In this document: positions 1 to 13,019 of the stretch, one piece after another
Layout: each line of letters opens with the position of its first letter
Numbering within the stretch: the first letter of the stretch is position 1
Assembly: GCA_951230915.1 (NCBI GenBank)
Contig: OX579634.1
Span: 13,170,725-13,234,724, forward strand
Length of the DNA: 64,000 nt
Direction: 5' to 3'
From: Antitrichia curtipendula
Lineage: Eukaryota; Streptophyta; Bryopsida; Hypnales; Leucodontaceae
Notes under the pieces: generated by a model
The model's database searches: none
What the model saw: the letters and a program-made list of their open reading frames with translations, nothing else
Told to the model about the DNA's origin: nothing
Translations under genes and position numbers: made by a program

Positions 1-439
1 AGATTATGGCTCCAAGTTTGGGACAAGGAAGCATGGTCTCTCACTGGGAAATCTGAGTGGAGTAGCCCCTTGGACTAAACAGTTGAGGGGGCCAAACCAA
101 ATCAAAGTACTCCCAAGCTATTTGTAGCTTGACTTCCTGTGTCTTCCTATCTGGACTGAACTTCAAATGTAGCTTTGGCTTTTGGCACAATTTAAGGGCT
201 ATATTTTTAGCCCCCCCTCTCTTTTATTAGTGCTAGAGGGGGCTACATTGAGGGCTAAAACACCCAAGTCTACCCCGGGCTAAATGCTTCAAATTTCCCA
301 GTGTCTCCAATACTCCCAAAATTGTTCTTTTGACGTTATTTGCACTTTCCTACTTATTGTGATGCTATAAGCCTATAAAAGAGGAGCATTTGCAATACAT
401 CGAATGGACTTGTTCCTTTAGGTTGTTGGATAGGTGTCT
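1..439. other. intergenic, no gene seen
   Basis: AT-rich sequence without a convincing reading frame, splice-bounded exon or RNA gene. It runs up to the first foldback repeat. Confidence 0.5.
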
Positions 440-737
440 ACATCACAAAGTTTCCAACCCACAGTTTGTCAACAATTATTGTGTGGTAATTATTGTTTCA
501 TGGGTTTGCACATTAATTTAACAGTTATCGCATCGTTACGACCCATTACTGCACAATTTACCGCATCGTTACGATGCTGCAATTTTTGCAACTAATCATG
601 CATCGTAACGGTGCTGTAAATTGTGCAGTAATGGGTCGTAACAATGCGATAATTGTTAAATTAACATGCGAACCCATGGAACAACAATTACCACACGATA
701 ATTGTTGACAAATTGTAGGTTGGAAACTTTGTGATGT
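440..737. repeat. foldback MITE-like repeat, about 300 bp
   Basis: The two halves are long imperfect inverted repeats. The left arm starts ACATCACAAAG and the right arm ends CTTTGTGATGT. Inner segments such as CAACAATTATTGTGTGG and its counterpart CCACACGATAATTGTTG pair as well. The arms meet around GCATCGTTACGATGC. No coding capacity is seen, so this is probably a non-autonomous DNA element. A target-site duplication was not obvious. Confidence 0.75.
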
Positions 738-1310
738 ACATCCAAAGGACTGCTAATAGGTTGATCGGAAAGAATCGCCTCAAAAACTTTGGACATTGTG
801 AATAGTCGTTGAGGTGACATAGATGATTGCTCTTAGAACTAAAAGTTGACCTCTAGAAATAGAACTATTTCATAGCAACGAGCAAGTCAAATTGATACTT
901 GTGAACACATTTCAAATGTTTAGTACTTGGGGATAGTCAATTACACAAGCACTTTTAGAGCCTTGAACACATTATTAAACACCATTTGGACAAAACAAAT
1001 TATTTGTCACAATCCCCTTATTTTTCCCATATTGTTTCTTTATGCTGCGATATGTTGGACCGAGAATGCCTTTAGATCCCTTTGCAATTTGGGCAACTCA
1101 ACGAATGTCTAATCTTCACTATTGGACGTGACATTTGTAGCTTGGCTTGTGGAATATTTTTGTACAATCACCTCCAATGCAATTGTGACATGTAATACTT
1201 GTCAAGAGTTAGCAAGCGGTTCTACTTGATGTGGATTAAGTCTTGACTTGTGGCTTAGAAAAGTTGACCTTGTCCAACCAATAGGACTCACCATTCAATT
1301 CAATGGAGAT
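738..1310. other. intergenic, no gene seen
   Basis: AT-rich spacer between two related foldback repeats. Only short chance frames are present. Confidence 0.45.
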
Positions 1311-1798
1311 ATCACAAAGTTTAGAACTTGCAAGTTTGTCAACAATTATCATGTGGATATTGTTGTTTCATGGGTTCGCACATTAATATACAATTTATCA
1401 CATCATTATGATGCATCAAAGGTCCTATTTGTTATATTGAGACTTTTTGCAGTCTCATTTTTATCCTCAACTCGAGGATAAATCGCTTTATCTCTTTACT
1501 AGTGTTTTTTTATACATAGGTATCAATACCAAATTTAAAATTTTCATTATAGAATCATTATTTTAGCACTGTTTATTTTTGGTTTCAATTACAATTTTTT
1601 TAAATGAATTTTCAATAACTAGCATTCTGTCTCAAAATCTACAAAAAGTCTCAATATAACAAATATGGCCTTATTACTTGCAATTGAAAGTAATGCATCG
1701 TAACGATGCGATAAATTGTATATTAATGTGTGAACCCATGAAACAATGATAACCACATGATAACTGTTGACAAGCCGTAGGTTCTAAATTCTGTGATG
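1311..1798. repeat. second foldback repeat of the same family, interrupted
   Basis: The left arm begins ATCACAAAGTTTAGAAC and the right arm ends GTTCTAAATTCTGTGAT. The internal arms match the repeat at 440-737, sharing the words CAACAATTATC and GGGTTCGCACATTAAT. It is split near its centre by another inverted-repeat element at 1421-1670, so this copy predates that insertion. Confidence 0.7.
1421..1670. repeat. nested 250-bp inverted-repeat element
   Basis: The left end reads GTCCTATTTGTTATATTGAG and the right end reads CTCAATATAACAAATATGGC, forming arms of about 35 bp with few mismatches. It lies exactly at the symmetry centre of the older foldback repeat. It is non-coding, MITE-like and of unknown family. 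Confidence 0.65.
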
Positions 1799-4492
1799 GA
1801 GGTCAAGCTTGCATTTACTTTGAGATTATGATTGTAGGAATGTAGTGTTCATACACAGCTACAAACAAATATTCACCAATAAAAATCTTTAAATAAATAG
1901 TATTTTAGAAAAATGAAATAACTATACCTATACTTTTAGATTACAGGGACAACTAAATAGTTTACAAGTATAGAATAGCAATGTAAGTATCCTATAGTCT
2001 ATAAAATATAAACTATGTAGCAATTACTTTTGTATGGAGCCTCTACCATGTTTTGTCCAATTAGAGAGGGCTTTATATCCAAAGGGTAGGTTTTAATTAT
2101 AGAGTTCCTAAATCTACTCTATGAATTTGAAGTGACCGGTTGGTAATTGTTTGTATCCATACCCCTTGGTTTGTGGCTAAATGGTGAGTGGTGACCAACA
2201 TTTTCACTTGGAATTTGTGAATCCTAAACCTTTAATTTGTCACCTAGTGCTTGCACTACAATCTCAAATCGAGACAAAGTAGACTTCTAATCACTTTGGC
2301 AACCTTTGCGACGCTTGTTGAGCTACTCATTTATATGTATTGAATACTAACTATGAATTTTTAAGAACAAATATGAGATTCATAGGGATTATTGTTGAGT
2401 ATTTTCTACTTTGAATACTGTCCTCTTGCTTCTAGCCTTTGAGGGACTTGTTGGTGACAACACAAGGAATTAAAACTTATGTTGTTGTGTCTAGCTCAAT
2501 TGGCAAGGAGTGAATTTCCACAAGAAATTTGGATTGAAGGTCAAATGAGTTTGTATGTTGCATGAACTCCCTCATTAATTTGATCTTGACCCTTTGGATT
2601 GAATGAACCTCTCGGGGCCAATTAAATAAGCCAGCCATGACTTGGCCAATTTTTAGTGTTTTTTTTCATGATTTTTTAATTATTATTAATAAACATTTAG
2701 TTGTATCTATTTTTTATGACAAACTATCTTTTTTTTCAAGTAGCACTTTTTCAGTATTTGCAAGTAGTCAGCGGTAATAGTAACCATCAATTTTTCAGAT
2801 CAATGGCTAAGATTGTTCTATTTTATAGTACTCACAATACTTGTAGTATTGGACGCAAAAACTAGCAAAATGCTACCAAAATCATTCGGTCTTTCTTGCA
2901 ACCACCCTTGTAGAGACTTGATAGTGATCACATTTCAGCAAAAAATGGAAGTTGAAACCATCTTTAATGTTCAAAAGCGCCCATGCAAGGGAGCCCTATT
3001 TTTACAAATACAGAGGCCATAAAATAATGTATTTTTAGATTTCCTTTAATAGACACATGCTTCCCTATTATAGGAATAGACCACAAAAATTTCAGCTCTA
3101 GATCATTAATTTTGAGGTACTCCCAAGTACTAAAAATCCCTCACCTCAAAATGTGACAAATTAGCAAAATTGACTTTTAAATATAAAATGATTTTTTTTA
3201 ATTTCTAAAATAAAGGGACATAATTACAATCTAGTTAATCATTTCCAACTAAAATTTCAAGTTCACTGGGTTTTAGGTATCGTCAAAAGTTGCAAAAAAC
3301 AACCATCACTTTGCAAGTGATGCAAAATAGGACCAATTTTTCTTGCAATCATTTAGAAATAATTGCTTCCATATTTATAGGAAATCAAAGAAATTATACA
3401 AGAAAATCCAAGGAAGAAAGCAGCATACATCATGGAAAAGGAAAAGCCATCATGAATTCATTGCATCATGGTGTTCTAATTAATTAGTGGAAGTCATACC
3501 CTAAACCACAATGACATCATCATTTGCAATGCAGAAGTCTCAAAATTTTCTATTAATTCAGTGAATGCTTACTTGTTGTAATTAGGAGCATAGGCAATTT
3601 AATCACCCAATATTTATTATTTTTTTGGGGACATTACATCATCTTCTCAAAGCTACATCCATTAATTAACAGTGTGGCTTATGGTAACATCCTAAAAAAT
3701 ATAACTATTTTGTGCCACCTTACAAAGTAAAGAGCAGTGACGAGTCACTCATTCCATAGTAGACCCACAATAAAACCCAAGTCGCTCGGAATGTTTCTTT
3801 CCATCATGTCTTTCATTGTGGCCTTTTCTTTCGGTATTAAGTCGGAACTTCCCAGAAGTTTGTTGCGGGGGTCCTAAGAGTCATTTTTAGTTACCTTAGA
3901 GTGAAGCGCAATCACAATATATGACAACGTTCTACTCATTTTAACTAGGGCCTCTACAATGGAATTCACAATATCTACATCAAAAGGTCAACAACATTGT
4001 GAACAAAATATAGCAGATGAAGTTTTGACCTTATGAACTCCTCATCCCGAAGTCGTGTCAACGATTGTAAGATGACTCCAATATTGTGAATAAAGCAACA
4101 TTGATGCAATTAGAAAGCCCAAGTCATTCTATAGTCGTTTCGGACATCAATTTATTCTCTTGCAATCATATTTATGCCCATTTTCTTGTAGTGAAACATC
4201 TCTAATAACCTAACAATTGGATTGCCTTGTCTTGAAGCATTTGATTTGGAGTTTGAATAGAAATTTATCAACAAAACTTAAGTGAATTGAAATAATTGTT
4301 ATGGTATAGATGCATAGTAAAGAACACGTGATTTTGGCTACATGCATTATGTCATGTTTTACTTTGTTGAGATAAAGTTGGCCTTTTAGAAATGGTTTTA
4401 AGGTAGTTTAGGGGGTGAAATTTTCAATGCTAAGGGCTGGAAAATTTGAAATGCAAGGGCTAATAAGAGGCAACAAAAGTTATAGGTGTTAT
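1799..4492. other. AT-rich intergenic, no gene seen
   Basis: I found no reading frame with protein-like composition and no splice-bounded exon series. Short homopolymer tracts and scattered repeat-like words are present, but nothing I can name. Confidence 0.5.
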
Positions 4493-4993
4493 TTAACTCC
4501 TAAAGGACCAAGACCATTTTCTACCAAAAACTACTCAAAACTGCCATTTCTGCTACGTTCAATCAAGAAAATAAAAAAAATACTTTTTTAAAAATCTTTA
4601 CATGTTTGAAATCATGTGGTAAAAATTTCATGAAGTTTGACCATACACATTGAAAGATATTAGCATTCAAAATTGGGAATAAAAATTTCTTTTAAACACT
4701 AGCTTGCAATACCTAAGCATCTTTTTCTATCTTATCTTTTGAAGAACTATAATCTAAGCATCTTTTTGAAAAAATAACTTATAGGATTCATTTTAGAGAT
4801 TTCAATTGGAGGCAATCTAAGCATCTTTTTGAGAAAGCCTCCAATTGAAATAAAAATTATATTTCTTCAAAACTATTAAATTTTTCTATCTTATTAAAAA
4901 GTTTCAAAAAGTTTCATCAAAAATTGAAGTCATAAAAACCTGCCCAAACTCCTTATAGTCCCCCAAGGGGACTCTTGGCCCTTTAGGGGTTAA
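4493..4993. repeat. TTAA-flanked repeat family, copy 1
   Basis: It begins TTAACTCCTAAAGGACCAAG and ends CTTGGCCCTTTAGGGGTTAA, giving inverted termini flanked by TTAA. The interior words (CTACCAAAAACTACTCAAAAC, and a segment read as a 'toehold' to fatty AT tracts) recur at 22.5, 31.9 and 38.5 kb. TTAA flanks suit a piggyBac-like or Harbinger-like (TAA) non-autonomous element. The family assignment is an inference. Confidence 0.6.
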
Positions 4994-7900
4994 ACTTCTC
5001 CTTTTCTCAAATTTTAACCTTCAACTTTTGAGGAACTTCAATCCATTGAAAAATTGTTTAAAACATGTCTTAGCTAAATTTTACCTTTTAAATTGTGTTC
5101 AAATATCATCTTGTATTTTTGTTATATGGTAGTATAAATTTTTCTATCACTATGAAAATTTCAATTTACTATTTTATTTTTTACACCCAAACATTACTAG
5201 CAATGACCTTCAAGACAAATTTTACTATCATGCTAAATTTATCCTATTATACAATTGATATGTAAAAACCTTTATATTTTTTACTTGTAATTTTTTGGTT
5301 TTTTCTTGATATTATTTTTTCATAAATTTTGATGAAAAAATCAAATAGTTGTGATTTAAAAAAATAAAAGGTTGCAATAAAATTACATCAATTAGAATAT
5401 ATATTAGAATAATTTGGAATCTTTACTATAAATTAAGGTTAGAATAGAAAACACAAATTTGTAATTTCAATTAGAAAAAAATTTAAAAGAAAAATGAAAA
5501 TGAACACACAATATTGTTTATATTAGATTTGACTCAATTGCAATAAATAAATTCTTTCAATATTTGGAGTTTTTCAAAGTTTTGAAATGCAGTAGAGTAA
5601 TAATTTTTCAAGCTTCACGTTCTTAATTTAAAACTTTTACCAAAAATGAATACTTTGAAAGTTACAATCAAGGTTAACCAAAGCACATTTATTTTTGGAT
5701 GTGTGGACCTTTAGGGATTAAAGAACATTTCATTTTTGGACGTCATCAAATTTCATTATTTTTTAATGTTAAAATATACATTTCAAAATTTTGATACATA
5801 GTGATAAACATCATGGTGTAATTGATGTACCCCTTGAGCTTGCATGAAGAATCTCCACCATTAGAAGGTTAGCATGACAATGAGTTTCAAATCACAAAGC
5901 ACAAATTCATTCAAAGATGAGTTTTTAACATTTGAAAATCATTTTCTACTTCCTTGAGTGAATGAACTTCCATCGTTAGAAGAATAATTTCAAAAAAATG
6001 CAAGTGCACCACATAGATTAAGGTTCCATCCAATTCACAAGGGCACCTTCAAATGCACCATTGACCAAACCCGCCACATCACTTTGGATACATCTCTCAA
6101 ATCAATATATACTTTTGTGGATAAAAAGTTTTAGAACCTTGCTAAAAAAACTTTGACCCTTCATAACTTTTGCATAGGGTATCCAAATGTCATGTTCTTT
6201 GATGCATTGCAAACTCCTTTCACTTCCCAATAGAAAAATATGAAAATTTGACTAGTCTAATAAAGTAATTGGGCATAACGGGAAAAAAAAGTGGCGGTTT
6301 GGAAATATCCACCTTATGCATAATCAAATTGGTAAAGCAATTGTGATGTGATCTCTTGACTTCCTGGAGTCCAATCAATGTCACCCAACTTGTGGACTAG
6401 GGCTTTTTTTTCATTTTTGAAGAAGTGTCAAAGAGGCGATATAAAATGTTATAGTGGTGCTCCAAATTTCAATATTCATCCACATAATAGATAGAAACTA
6501 TCACATTAGCACAAATCACATGTCTATAACTTGGTTTTCATCCATAATTTGATGATTTCATCCAACTTTTTGGCATTTTTTAAACCTTTTTTTAGCCAGA
6601 TTATTTTTTCTAGTGCAAAATGGCACCAAAAAGCCAGAAAAAAAAAGCCTTCTTGTGGACTAGAAGAGGCTTCCACAACAACAAAACTACATACCTGCTT
6701 TCCTGGATGGCAAACCTCACTTGGGTCAACATGGCAAGAATTATTAACATCTAAATTTGTTGTAAGGTAGGAGGTTGTTAAAGCAACCCTTTAAGAGTTG
6801 ATTGCATTTTCAGGGAAGCTAAACTCCTTGAAATAATTTTCAGTAAATTTTACTAGGAAGAAAACTGGAATTGGCATCTGATCCAAGTTGTTTCATATTT
6901 TTTGGACCTTCGTGGAATTAGTTATAAATTTTTGAAGTTGAAACGCAGTGGTTTCTAAAAGCACCCCCCTCTTGAAATGTACAACGTTGGTACATTGAAG
7001 AAAGTAAAATGTACCTCTGTTTTAGAGGTCGCTTTTAGAGGCAGTGTGTTTTTACAGACCCCTACCTTATAGGCAAAATTCAGAGTGTAAAAAATGTGAC
7101 ACTCAACTGTTTGCAGAAAGCTCTGTAAAATAGAGGTCAATAAGTGCAGATTTACATTTTAGTGTGCTCGCTTTTTAAAGTAGGCAATGTTGTGAATTTC
7201 TGCCAGTTTAATCCCTTTAGGATATTCGATGCCAAAATTGGTCTACAATAAATCAACATACATGACCATGTGAGTTTGAGTACTAATGAGATCTTTGACT
7301 AACTAATGTGGGATATTATTATTATAGATTTGATATCCTCCACTTGGTTGTTTTTAATTGGAGGCAATTGATTTTGTTCCGTTTAGTTTTGTTCTATAGG
7401 TGTCAAACTATTTGATAGGTAAGGATGGTGTGCAATTACACGTAACCATCACATTTGCCATTTTAGTCAGTCAAGAGTTGCAGGTAGATAATATTGGGAG
7501 GTTGCTCATGCAACACTCTTGAAACCACGACAAGGCAGAATGTATGTAGATTTTTTGTATTGTAAACCATAGGCCAATTCTGGCATTGAACATCCTAATG
7601 GGATTAACAAAATTGAAGTTTATTGAAGTAAGCTAAAGGAGTTTGATGCAACTCTTCAACCCTTGCCAATCAACTCTTAAAATGTTATTCTTTGAAAGAC
7701 CAAGAAGTCATAATTTGGTCACTCTCTTAGAAGGAGTTTTGAGAAGTCCATACACATTATATCTTTGTTTCAATAATTATCTTTACAAACCACCACATAG
7801 ATTGTTCTTCCTACATTCTGGAGATGTAAGAAAGCATTCTCACTTACATTGTCATTTTTGAGAAACATTGTGCCACACTCTTTCAAATGCAAAGTCCAAA

Positions 7901-8880
7901 TATGAGCATTTTTTTCTACGTAAATATCTACACTATTAAGATGACATCTCTTTTGTTGTTTGATGTGATGACATTAGGATCTCAATGAGCACCGGGCTAC
8001 TATGGGTGCATTTGGTGTCATCAGAAAGCCTTCAGGGAAAGTGTATGCACAAAAGAGAGTTTATAGCATTTTGAACGATGGAGCAAAAGATATTGAATTC
8101 CTAAGTTTCAATCTCATTAGAATTTAGGAAATTGTATAGAAATTAGATGATTGGTTGTGGAGAGCAACTGGGCCACCAAGCTTTAGTTGTTGGGAGTATA
8201 GAACACTTCGCCCACCGTGACATTGAGTCAATACTATTACTTTACTTTTATTTTTAAAAATTTGTTTGTTTGTCAATACTTTACTTTTACCTTTAATTTG
8301 CTTTTCATTTAAAATTTATTTGCAGCAATACTTTGATATTTTTCAAATGCCTAATAGATTTTAAAAAGAAAAAATTTGTAATACCTAAATTGATAGAACA
8401 CGTGATTTTAAATGCTAGTGCTATGGATGATTTGTCATATTTTAAGGATTTGAAAAATGAACAGGAAAGGAGATTTAAGGAGGGTTTAGCTGTCACATTT
8501 GTAGCAATTACAAATGACATACTTTTTTAAAATTTGTTTGTTTGCAATACTTAACTTTCATCTCAGTTACTTTGGTGGTTGTAGCAACAGCAACAGGGCA
8601 TACCAGTGATCCCTAAAAACAACATCATGTTTATGTTTGCATACAAATGTGGAGTCCAGCTTCGAAGCAACATCACCGCAACCATACCGACATGCACCTA
8701 AAATCCAAGTACATCTTGCCGAATCAGTGAGTGTAGCCTTACTCACAACAGTGTTACGATAGTGGAATGAAGTCTCCGCACCAGTCAGATTCGCCAACAC
8801 TCTCAGCTACGGAAAAACTTAGGGTTTGGAAACACACTGCAACAATTTCAACATTTCAACTTCACTCTCACTCAGTTTAC
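4994..8880. other. AT-rich intergenic, no gene seen
   Basis: About 3.9 kb with no supported gene. Short frames of 60-80 codons occur on both strands but overlap, have low complexity and lack splice context. Confidence 0.5.
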
Positions 8881-9091
8881 GTGATCATGTGCACAATCAG
8901 CATGATGTAACTTACGTGATGTCCACATTTATGACTTTGACATTCAAATGACACTTTTGGAATAATTATCCTGGACGCATAGGTGCTACACTTAGTACAC
9001 TATCCTTGACTGTTGCGGACCAGGGTCCCAAGCAGGCAGAGGAAAGAGGATAGGGTGTAAGTTGCATCATGCTGATTGTGCACATGATCAC
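8881..9091. repeat. inverted repeat, 35-bp arms around a 141-bp loop
   Basis: The arms at 8881-8915 and 9057-9091 are reverse complements with one mismatch. They start GTGATCATGTGCACAATCAG and end in its complement. The flanks AGTTTAC on the left and AGCTTAC on the right are near-identical and may be a decayed target-site duplication. It is probably a MITE. It could also form a long hairpin RNA if transcribed. Confidence 0.65.
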
Positions 9092-10189
9092 AGAGCTTAC
9101 TGCTGTAGTGCTGTTGCTTTAAAAGGGCAGCCGTCGACCCCTAAAATTTGACAAAAAACATGATGTACAAATGTGAGGTTTCGTGCTTGAAAATGAAACT
9201 TTGGTTCGCATGTGACTGTGAGTGGGATAGAAACAGGATTTATTTGCACTAGGACTGATAAGAAAGGTTCACTGGGTACTCAAATCGCCCAATGTGCTTC
9301 ATGTTCGTTGGTAGCTTTGTGTGTCATGATGTCAGTCGCTGGTTCTTGTGTGGGTCGGCTTCTATGGGGCGTTGGCTACTGGTGTGAGGCTTTTTGTACT
9401 TGAATCTTGCAATGAAATCCTTCACTTGCGGGAAAAGAAAAGAGAAAAAAACAAAAAAAACAATTTGGTACGTACGAACAGCACTTCCAGCATTTTTGCC
9501 GCCAAGCAGAAACTGCTTATGATTCAGAGTGCTGCTCAAACACACCAGTGTCTGTCCTGTAAAGAGAATGCACCCTTTGTGTACAATGGTTGGTGTCCCT
9601 GAGCAGCACTCGTCGCTGCCCTAAGCATTTGCAATCTTGAGAGACCCTAGGCATGGAACATTCTTCACGCTGCAGGAAACGTACTATGACCGTTCTGGCA
9701 CACACTGTGATCGAAACACAAAGCATTCGCATTTCTTTCCTAACCAATGCAAACCAACCAGAAACATATTTGTTGACTACGATTTGTAGCTGCAGTGACG
9801 AGACCCTAATCCTAACACGGCTCTGCCTAACCTGCACAAATGGTTCACCAGATGGGCTCTCCCAATGACATCTAGAGCGTCTGTGACAATACAATCAGTG
9901 GTCTCATTCTGCCTCTAATTAATCCATACAATCTGCAGAAAAAAAAATTAATACGCTAGGAATGCAACTAATCACCAACCTCTCTAACGACTACCAAAGA
10001 ATGCAATTTGTTCAAGTAATGACCTACCAATGCGCACCTACTCACCTGAGGCCAAATTCAGGAATGCGCCCAAAGAGCACGTTCTCTTCACGGGGACATA
10101 GTTGCAACAGCTGCTGTCTCTTCTTCTGTACAAATGCTGTACATAGACAGCATCGGATCGTGTAAAATTGTGGAGAAGATACAAAGTAT
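9092..10189. other. 3' flank of the AP2/ERF-like gene, no second gene seen
   Basis: Base composition rises toward the gene at 10.2 kb. Frames of up to 125 codons exist on the minus strand at 9517-9894 but show no recognisable domain and are cysteine/arginine-rich in a non-protein-like way. Part of this stretch is probably 3' untranslated region. Confidence 0.4.
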
Positions 10190-10831
10190 TTACGCGCCGT
10201 GTTCCTCGCGACGCATATCGCGTCGCCGCGAGCCCGTCATCTCCCCGAAGTCTCTCGCGGCCGCGGCTCTGTCCGCGGCCCTCTGCGCGAGCGCCTTGGT
10301 CCTCGTGCACCTCGTTCTCTCATCCAAGGTGTCTCTGTTGGGCTCCAGCACGCGCAGAAAGTCGGGGGAGTCCGCGAAGTTGAAATTCTCCAAGCTCTGG
10401 TCGTCTTTCCACATGTAGACGCCCACGTCGAACGCCCGGGCAGCCTCCTCGGGTGTGCCGAAGCTGCCCAGCCAGATCTTCTTCTTCTTCTGTTGGGTGT
10501 ACAAGCCCACGGTGGGACGAATCTCCGACACCCAGCGCTTCGTTTTTTCAAGCTGGCGGACGCCCTTGAAGCGAGGTTGCTGGCGACGGCGCTCCGGAAT
10601 CTCGTCGAACATGATCAGGTTGACCTCGCCTGGAAGGCCGACTGAGATCAGACTCTCGAAGTGCTTGATGCGAAGGGCGTAGTAGCCTTCCTTGAAATTC
10701 TTCCATGCATTCGTCACGTTCGAGAGCTTCCCCCACTTCGAGCCCTTCTTCTTCGTGCCAGGGGTCCTGTCCATCCCAGGTTCTTCCTCCATCTTGGATT
10801 CTGTCTCTTCCTTCATCTTCGTCTCCTCCAT
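10190..10831 (-). CDS. AP2/ERF-type transcription factor, 213 aa, intronless
   Basis: The product carries an AP2/ERF DNA-binding domain at about residues 88-152. It reads FKGVRQ, then WVSEIRP, IWLGSFGTPEEAARAFD and ending NFNF, matching the three-strand plus helix signature (YRGVR, EIR, WLGTF, EEAARAYD, LNF). The loop between EIR and WLG is about four to five residues longer than usual and lysine-rich (QQKKKK), so DNA-contact strands 2-3 may be atypical. The N-terminus is acidic and lysine-rich, and the C-terminus is an arginine/alanine-rich helix that may serve as nuclear localisation. I took ATG at 10831; an upstream in-frame GTG is not credible as a start. The gene is much more GC-rich than its surroundings, as single-exon ERF genes often are. 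Subfamily cannot be fixed; DREB versus ERF is uncertain because the usual diagnostic residues are replaced. Confidence 0.85.
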   Translation of the reverse strand: MEETKMKEETESKMEEEPGMDRTPGTKKKGSKWGKLSNVTNAWKNFKEGYYALRIKHFESLISVGLPGEVNLIMFDEIPERRRQQPRFKGVRQLEKTKRWVSEIRPTVGLYTQQKKKKIWLGSFGTPEEAARAFDVGVYMWKDDQSLENFNFADSPDFLRVLEPNRDTLDERTRCTRTKALAQRAADRAAAARDFGEMTGSRRRDMRREEHGA

Positions 10832-11588
10832 TGCAGTCCCCACTACTTCACCCGCAACTTTCCAAACTAAAAACTCTCCAAACTAGAAAATGTGTTCCTA
10901 AAAACTTCGAACGGTTCAAGAGCGACTGAGAATCCCACAACCAAACCTCGGAATCCACACTCAAAAACAGGTGCACAGATCACCCTCACACCCAAAACCA
11001 CTGGATCCCTGCTGATCCGCAATTCTAGCGCAAACTAGCTACCTGAACGATACCAACAAGAACCATCCCGACGTCTGCCTTTCAAGAACCCCGCCACCAA
11101 TGACGGAAAACCTCCGACCTGGCAGTACCCCCAAATTAGCAGCAAGTGCGCAAATCTACAGGAAGATAAGGCCATTCAGGGCAGGCATTTGGCACATTCC
11201 GCGAAGAAGCGAGAGTACTCGCTTTCCGTATCATCAGCGCCTTCTTGGTCAGGTTCTCCAGTGTCCCCAGCTCTCGATCCAGTTGATGACTGATGAACCA
11301 ACGCTATTGTACAGTACTGTACAGTACGGTACAGATCGTTTGAACTTCAGAAACCAGGTCAAGTTAACGAAGGGGAAGCACATTCCTTGAGTATAACTGC
11401 GTCATTGCATTCTCTCCTTGCGCTCCGTGCGCACGCGGGAATGGCGGACCTCGACCGCGTGGTGGCAAGCACGCCGCTTTCGCAAGCAAGCAAGGGCGAA
11501 TGTCTGTCAGATGTCCTGCAATTGTGACTTGCATGGTGTCAGATAACTCCCCTTGAGAGCTGTGATGCAAACTTATTTTGCACTTACT
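10832..11588. other. upstream region of the AP2/ERF-like gene
   Basis: Presumed promoter and 5' untranslated region. It contains a GTAC-rich palindromic run at about 11308-11337 (GTACAGTACTGTACAGTAC). GTAC cores are bound by SPL proteins in plants, but no role is shown here. No gene is seen. Confidence 0.4.
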
Positions 11589-11762
11589 CATAACCGGTTG
11601 TTGACTTTTTCAATGCTAGCGTGGCATCATCCCATTGGCAACCCGTAACCATTGCCATTACAAGTTGCAATTCATAACTTTCTTTCCTTTCAACTTGCTT
11701 CCTACACTCTTGGATCAAGAAGATCAAAGGTTGTGATTGAAAAATGTACAACCGGTTATGGA
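11589..11762. repeat. small inverted-repeat element
   Basis: The left arm is CATAACCGGTTGTTGACTTT and the right arm ends with AATGTACAACCGGTTATG, pairing as an inverted repeat of about 25 bp with a few mismatches around a ~120-bp interior. It is MITE-like and non-coding. Confidence 0.5.
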
Positions 11763-13019
11763 TGAGAGAATGGCCTCCTTGTACTGTACAGTACATTACT
11801 GGTCACATAGACTCACTGAATCGAAAAGTTGAGGGCTTTTTCCACTTTGAAGAAAAACAGTGGAATTAATTAATTACCACAAGATTATCTGAATTAATTG
11901 AAAATTTGGAATTCATATTTGGAATCAAAGACTTTGAAACAACTAGAGGAGTCCACAAAATGCAAAAGTAATGGTTCTTGAATAGCTGAGGGGGGGGATT
12001 CTTACATTAATTTGACATGGTGGAAAAATTGGAGGTTTTAGCTATCAACTTTTTTTTATTCTTTGTGATCAATATAGGGAAGTGAGAGAAAGTTGTCATT
12101 CTTTTTGTAAGCTTTGGGAGAATGTTCTTCCCTACATACTTGAATTTCTCTTTAAGTTAAATGGGACCTCTTTACAACTTGTGTAAATTGTTATGTTAGT
12201 AGCGACTTAAGCTAATATAAATCACATTAGGAAATTTTATCCTCATTTGACTATAATTATGTGATTAATTGTCTTATTCTCACCTCCACCCCCTCTTTGA
12301 AACAAAAGCGGCTAGCCTATTGTTTAAGAAAATGAATATACAACACCAATTCCAAAACCAAGTTTGGCTTTAACAAATAGGCAATGAAGACATACCAAAT
12401 TAAACACACAACTAAAGTAGAAGTATCTAAAATCATTGATCCTCCAATTTTTTCATATAAGGATCTTTTAGGTTTATTATTTATATAACCTTGACTCTAA
12501 AACAATGGGCTCATCACTGTGGACATCAACTTTCACCTTCTAACCAAATGAATATGTATATTCCTTGTCTCTACACAAAGCTTGAAAGCATAGTGAAAGT
12601 CATTCACTAGACATTTTTTGTTCTTTGCATCTTTACAAATCACTCATTGTGGAAAGTCTTCAACTTTACACTTGGTGCTAGTGGACATAAAGTAATAGAG
12701 CCTAAAGTTAGTGAATGGTTTTGAGTATTTATGAAGACAAATCAAAGATACACATGTATGACATTTTGAGGTTTCTTCAAATCTTGACTTCAAGAATTCA
12801 CAAAAATAACAAAAATTCTCCACAAAAATTTACAATTTCATTTGAGAAGATTTTTTTATTTGAAATTGTGTTGAAGTAAAAGTTAAAACTCTTAATCAAC
12901 TAAAATTAATTGTTTTACATAGTTCTACTTTAACCCATCACCACAAGTCGTGAAAATAAGGTCTCTAACAGCCTACGCTTCTAAATGATTTGCACGCCTT
13001 TCCTATAACCAATTACTCG
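11763..13019. other. AT-rich intergenic, no gene seen
   Basis: No protein-like frame is present. Composition is similar to the AT-rich spacers elsewhere in the window. Confidence 0.5.

Noticed and set aside
9517..9894. 125-codon minus-strand frame below the AP2/ERF-like gene
   Set aside because: No recognisable domain, unusual composition, and overlapping frames on the other strand; more likely 3' untranslated sequence.
10199..10645. 148-codon plus-strand frame opposite the AP2/ERF gene
   Set aside because: A shadow of the GC-rich antisense coding sequence; the AP2 signature is on the minus strand.
11308..11337. GTAC palindromic run as an operator
   Set aside because: Low-complexity alternation of GTAC words; no evidence of a specific bound factor.
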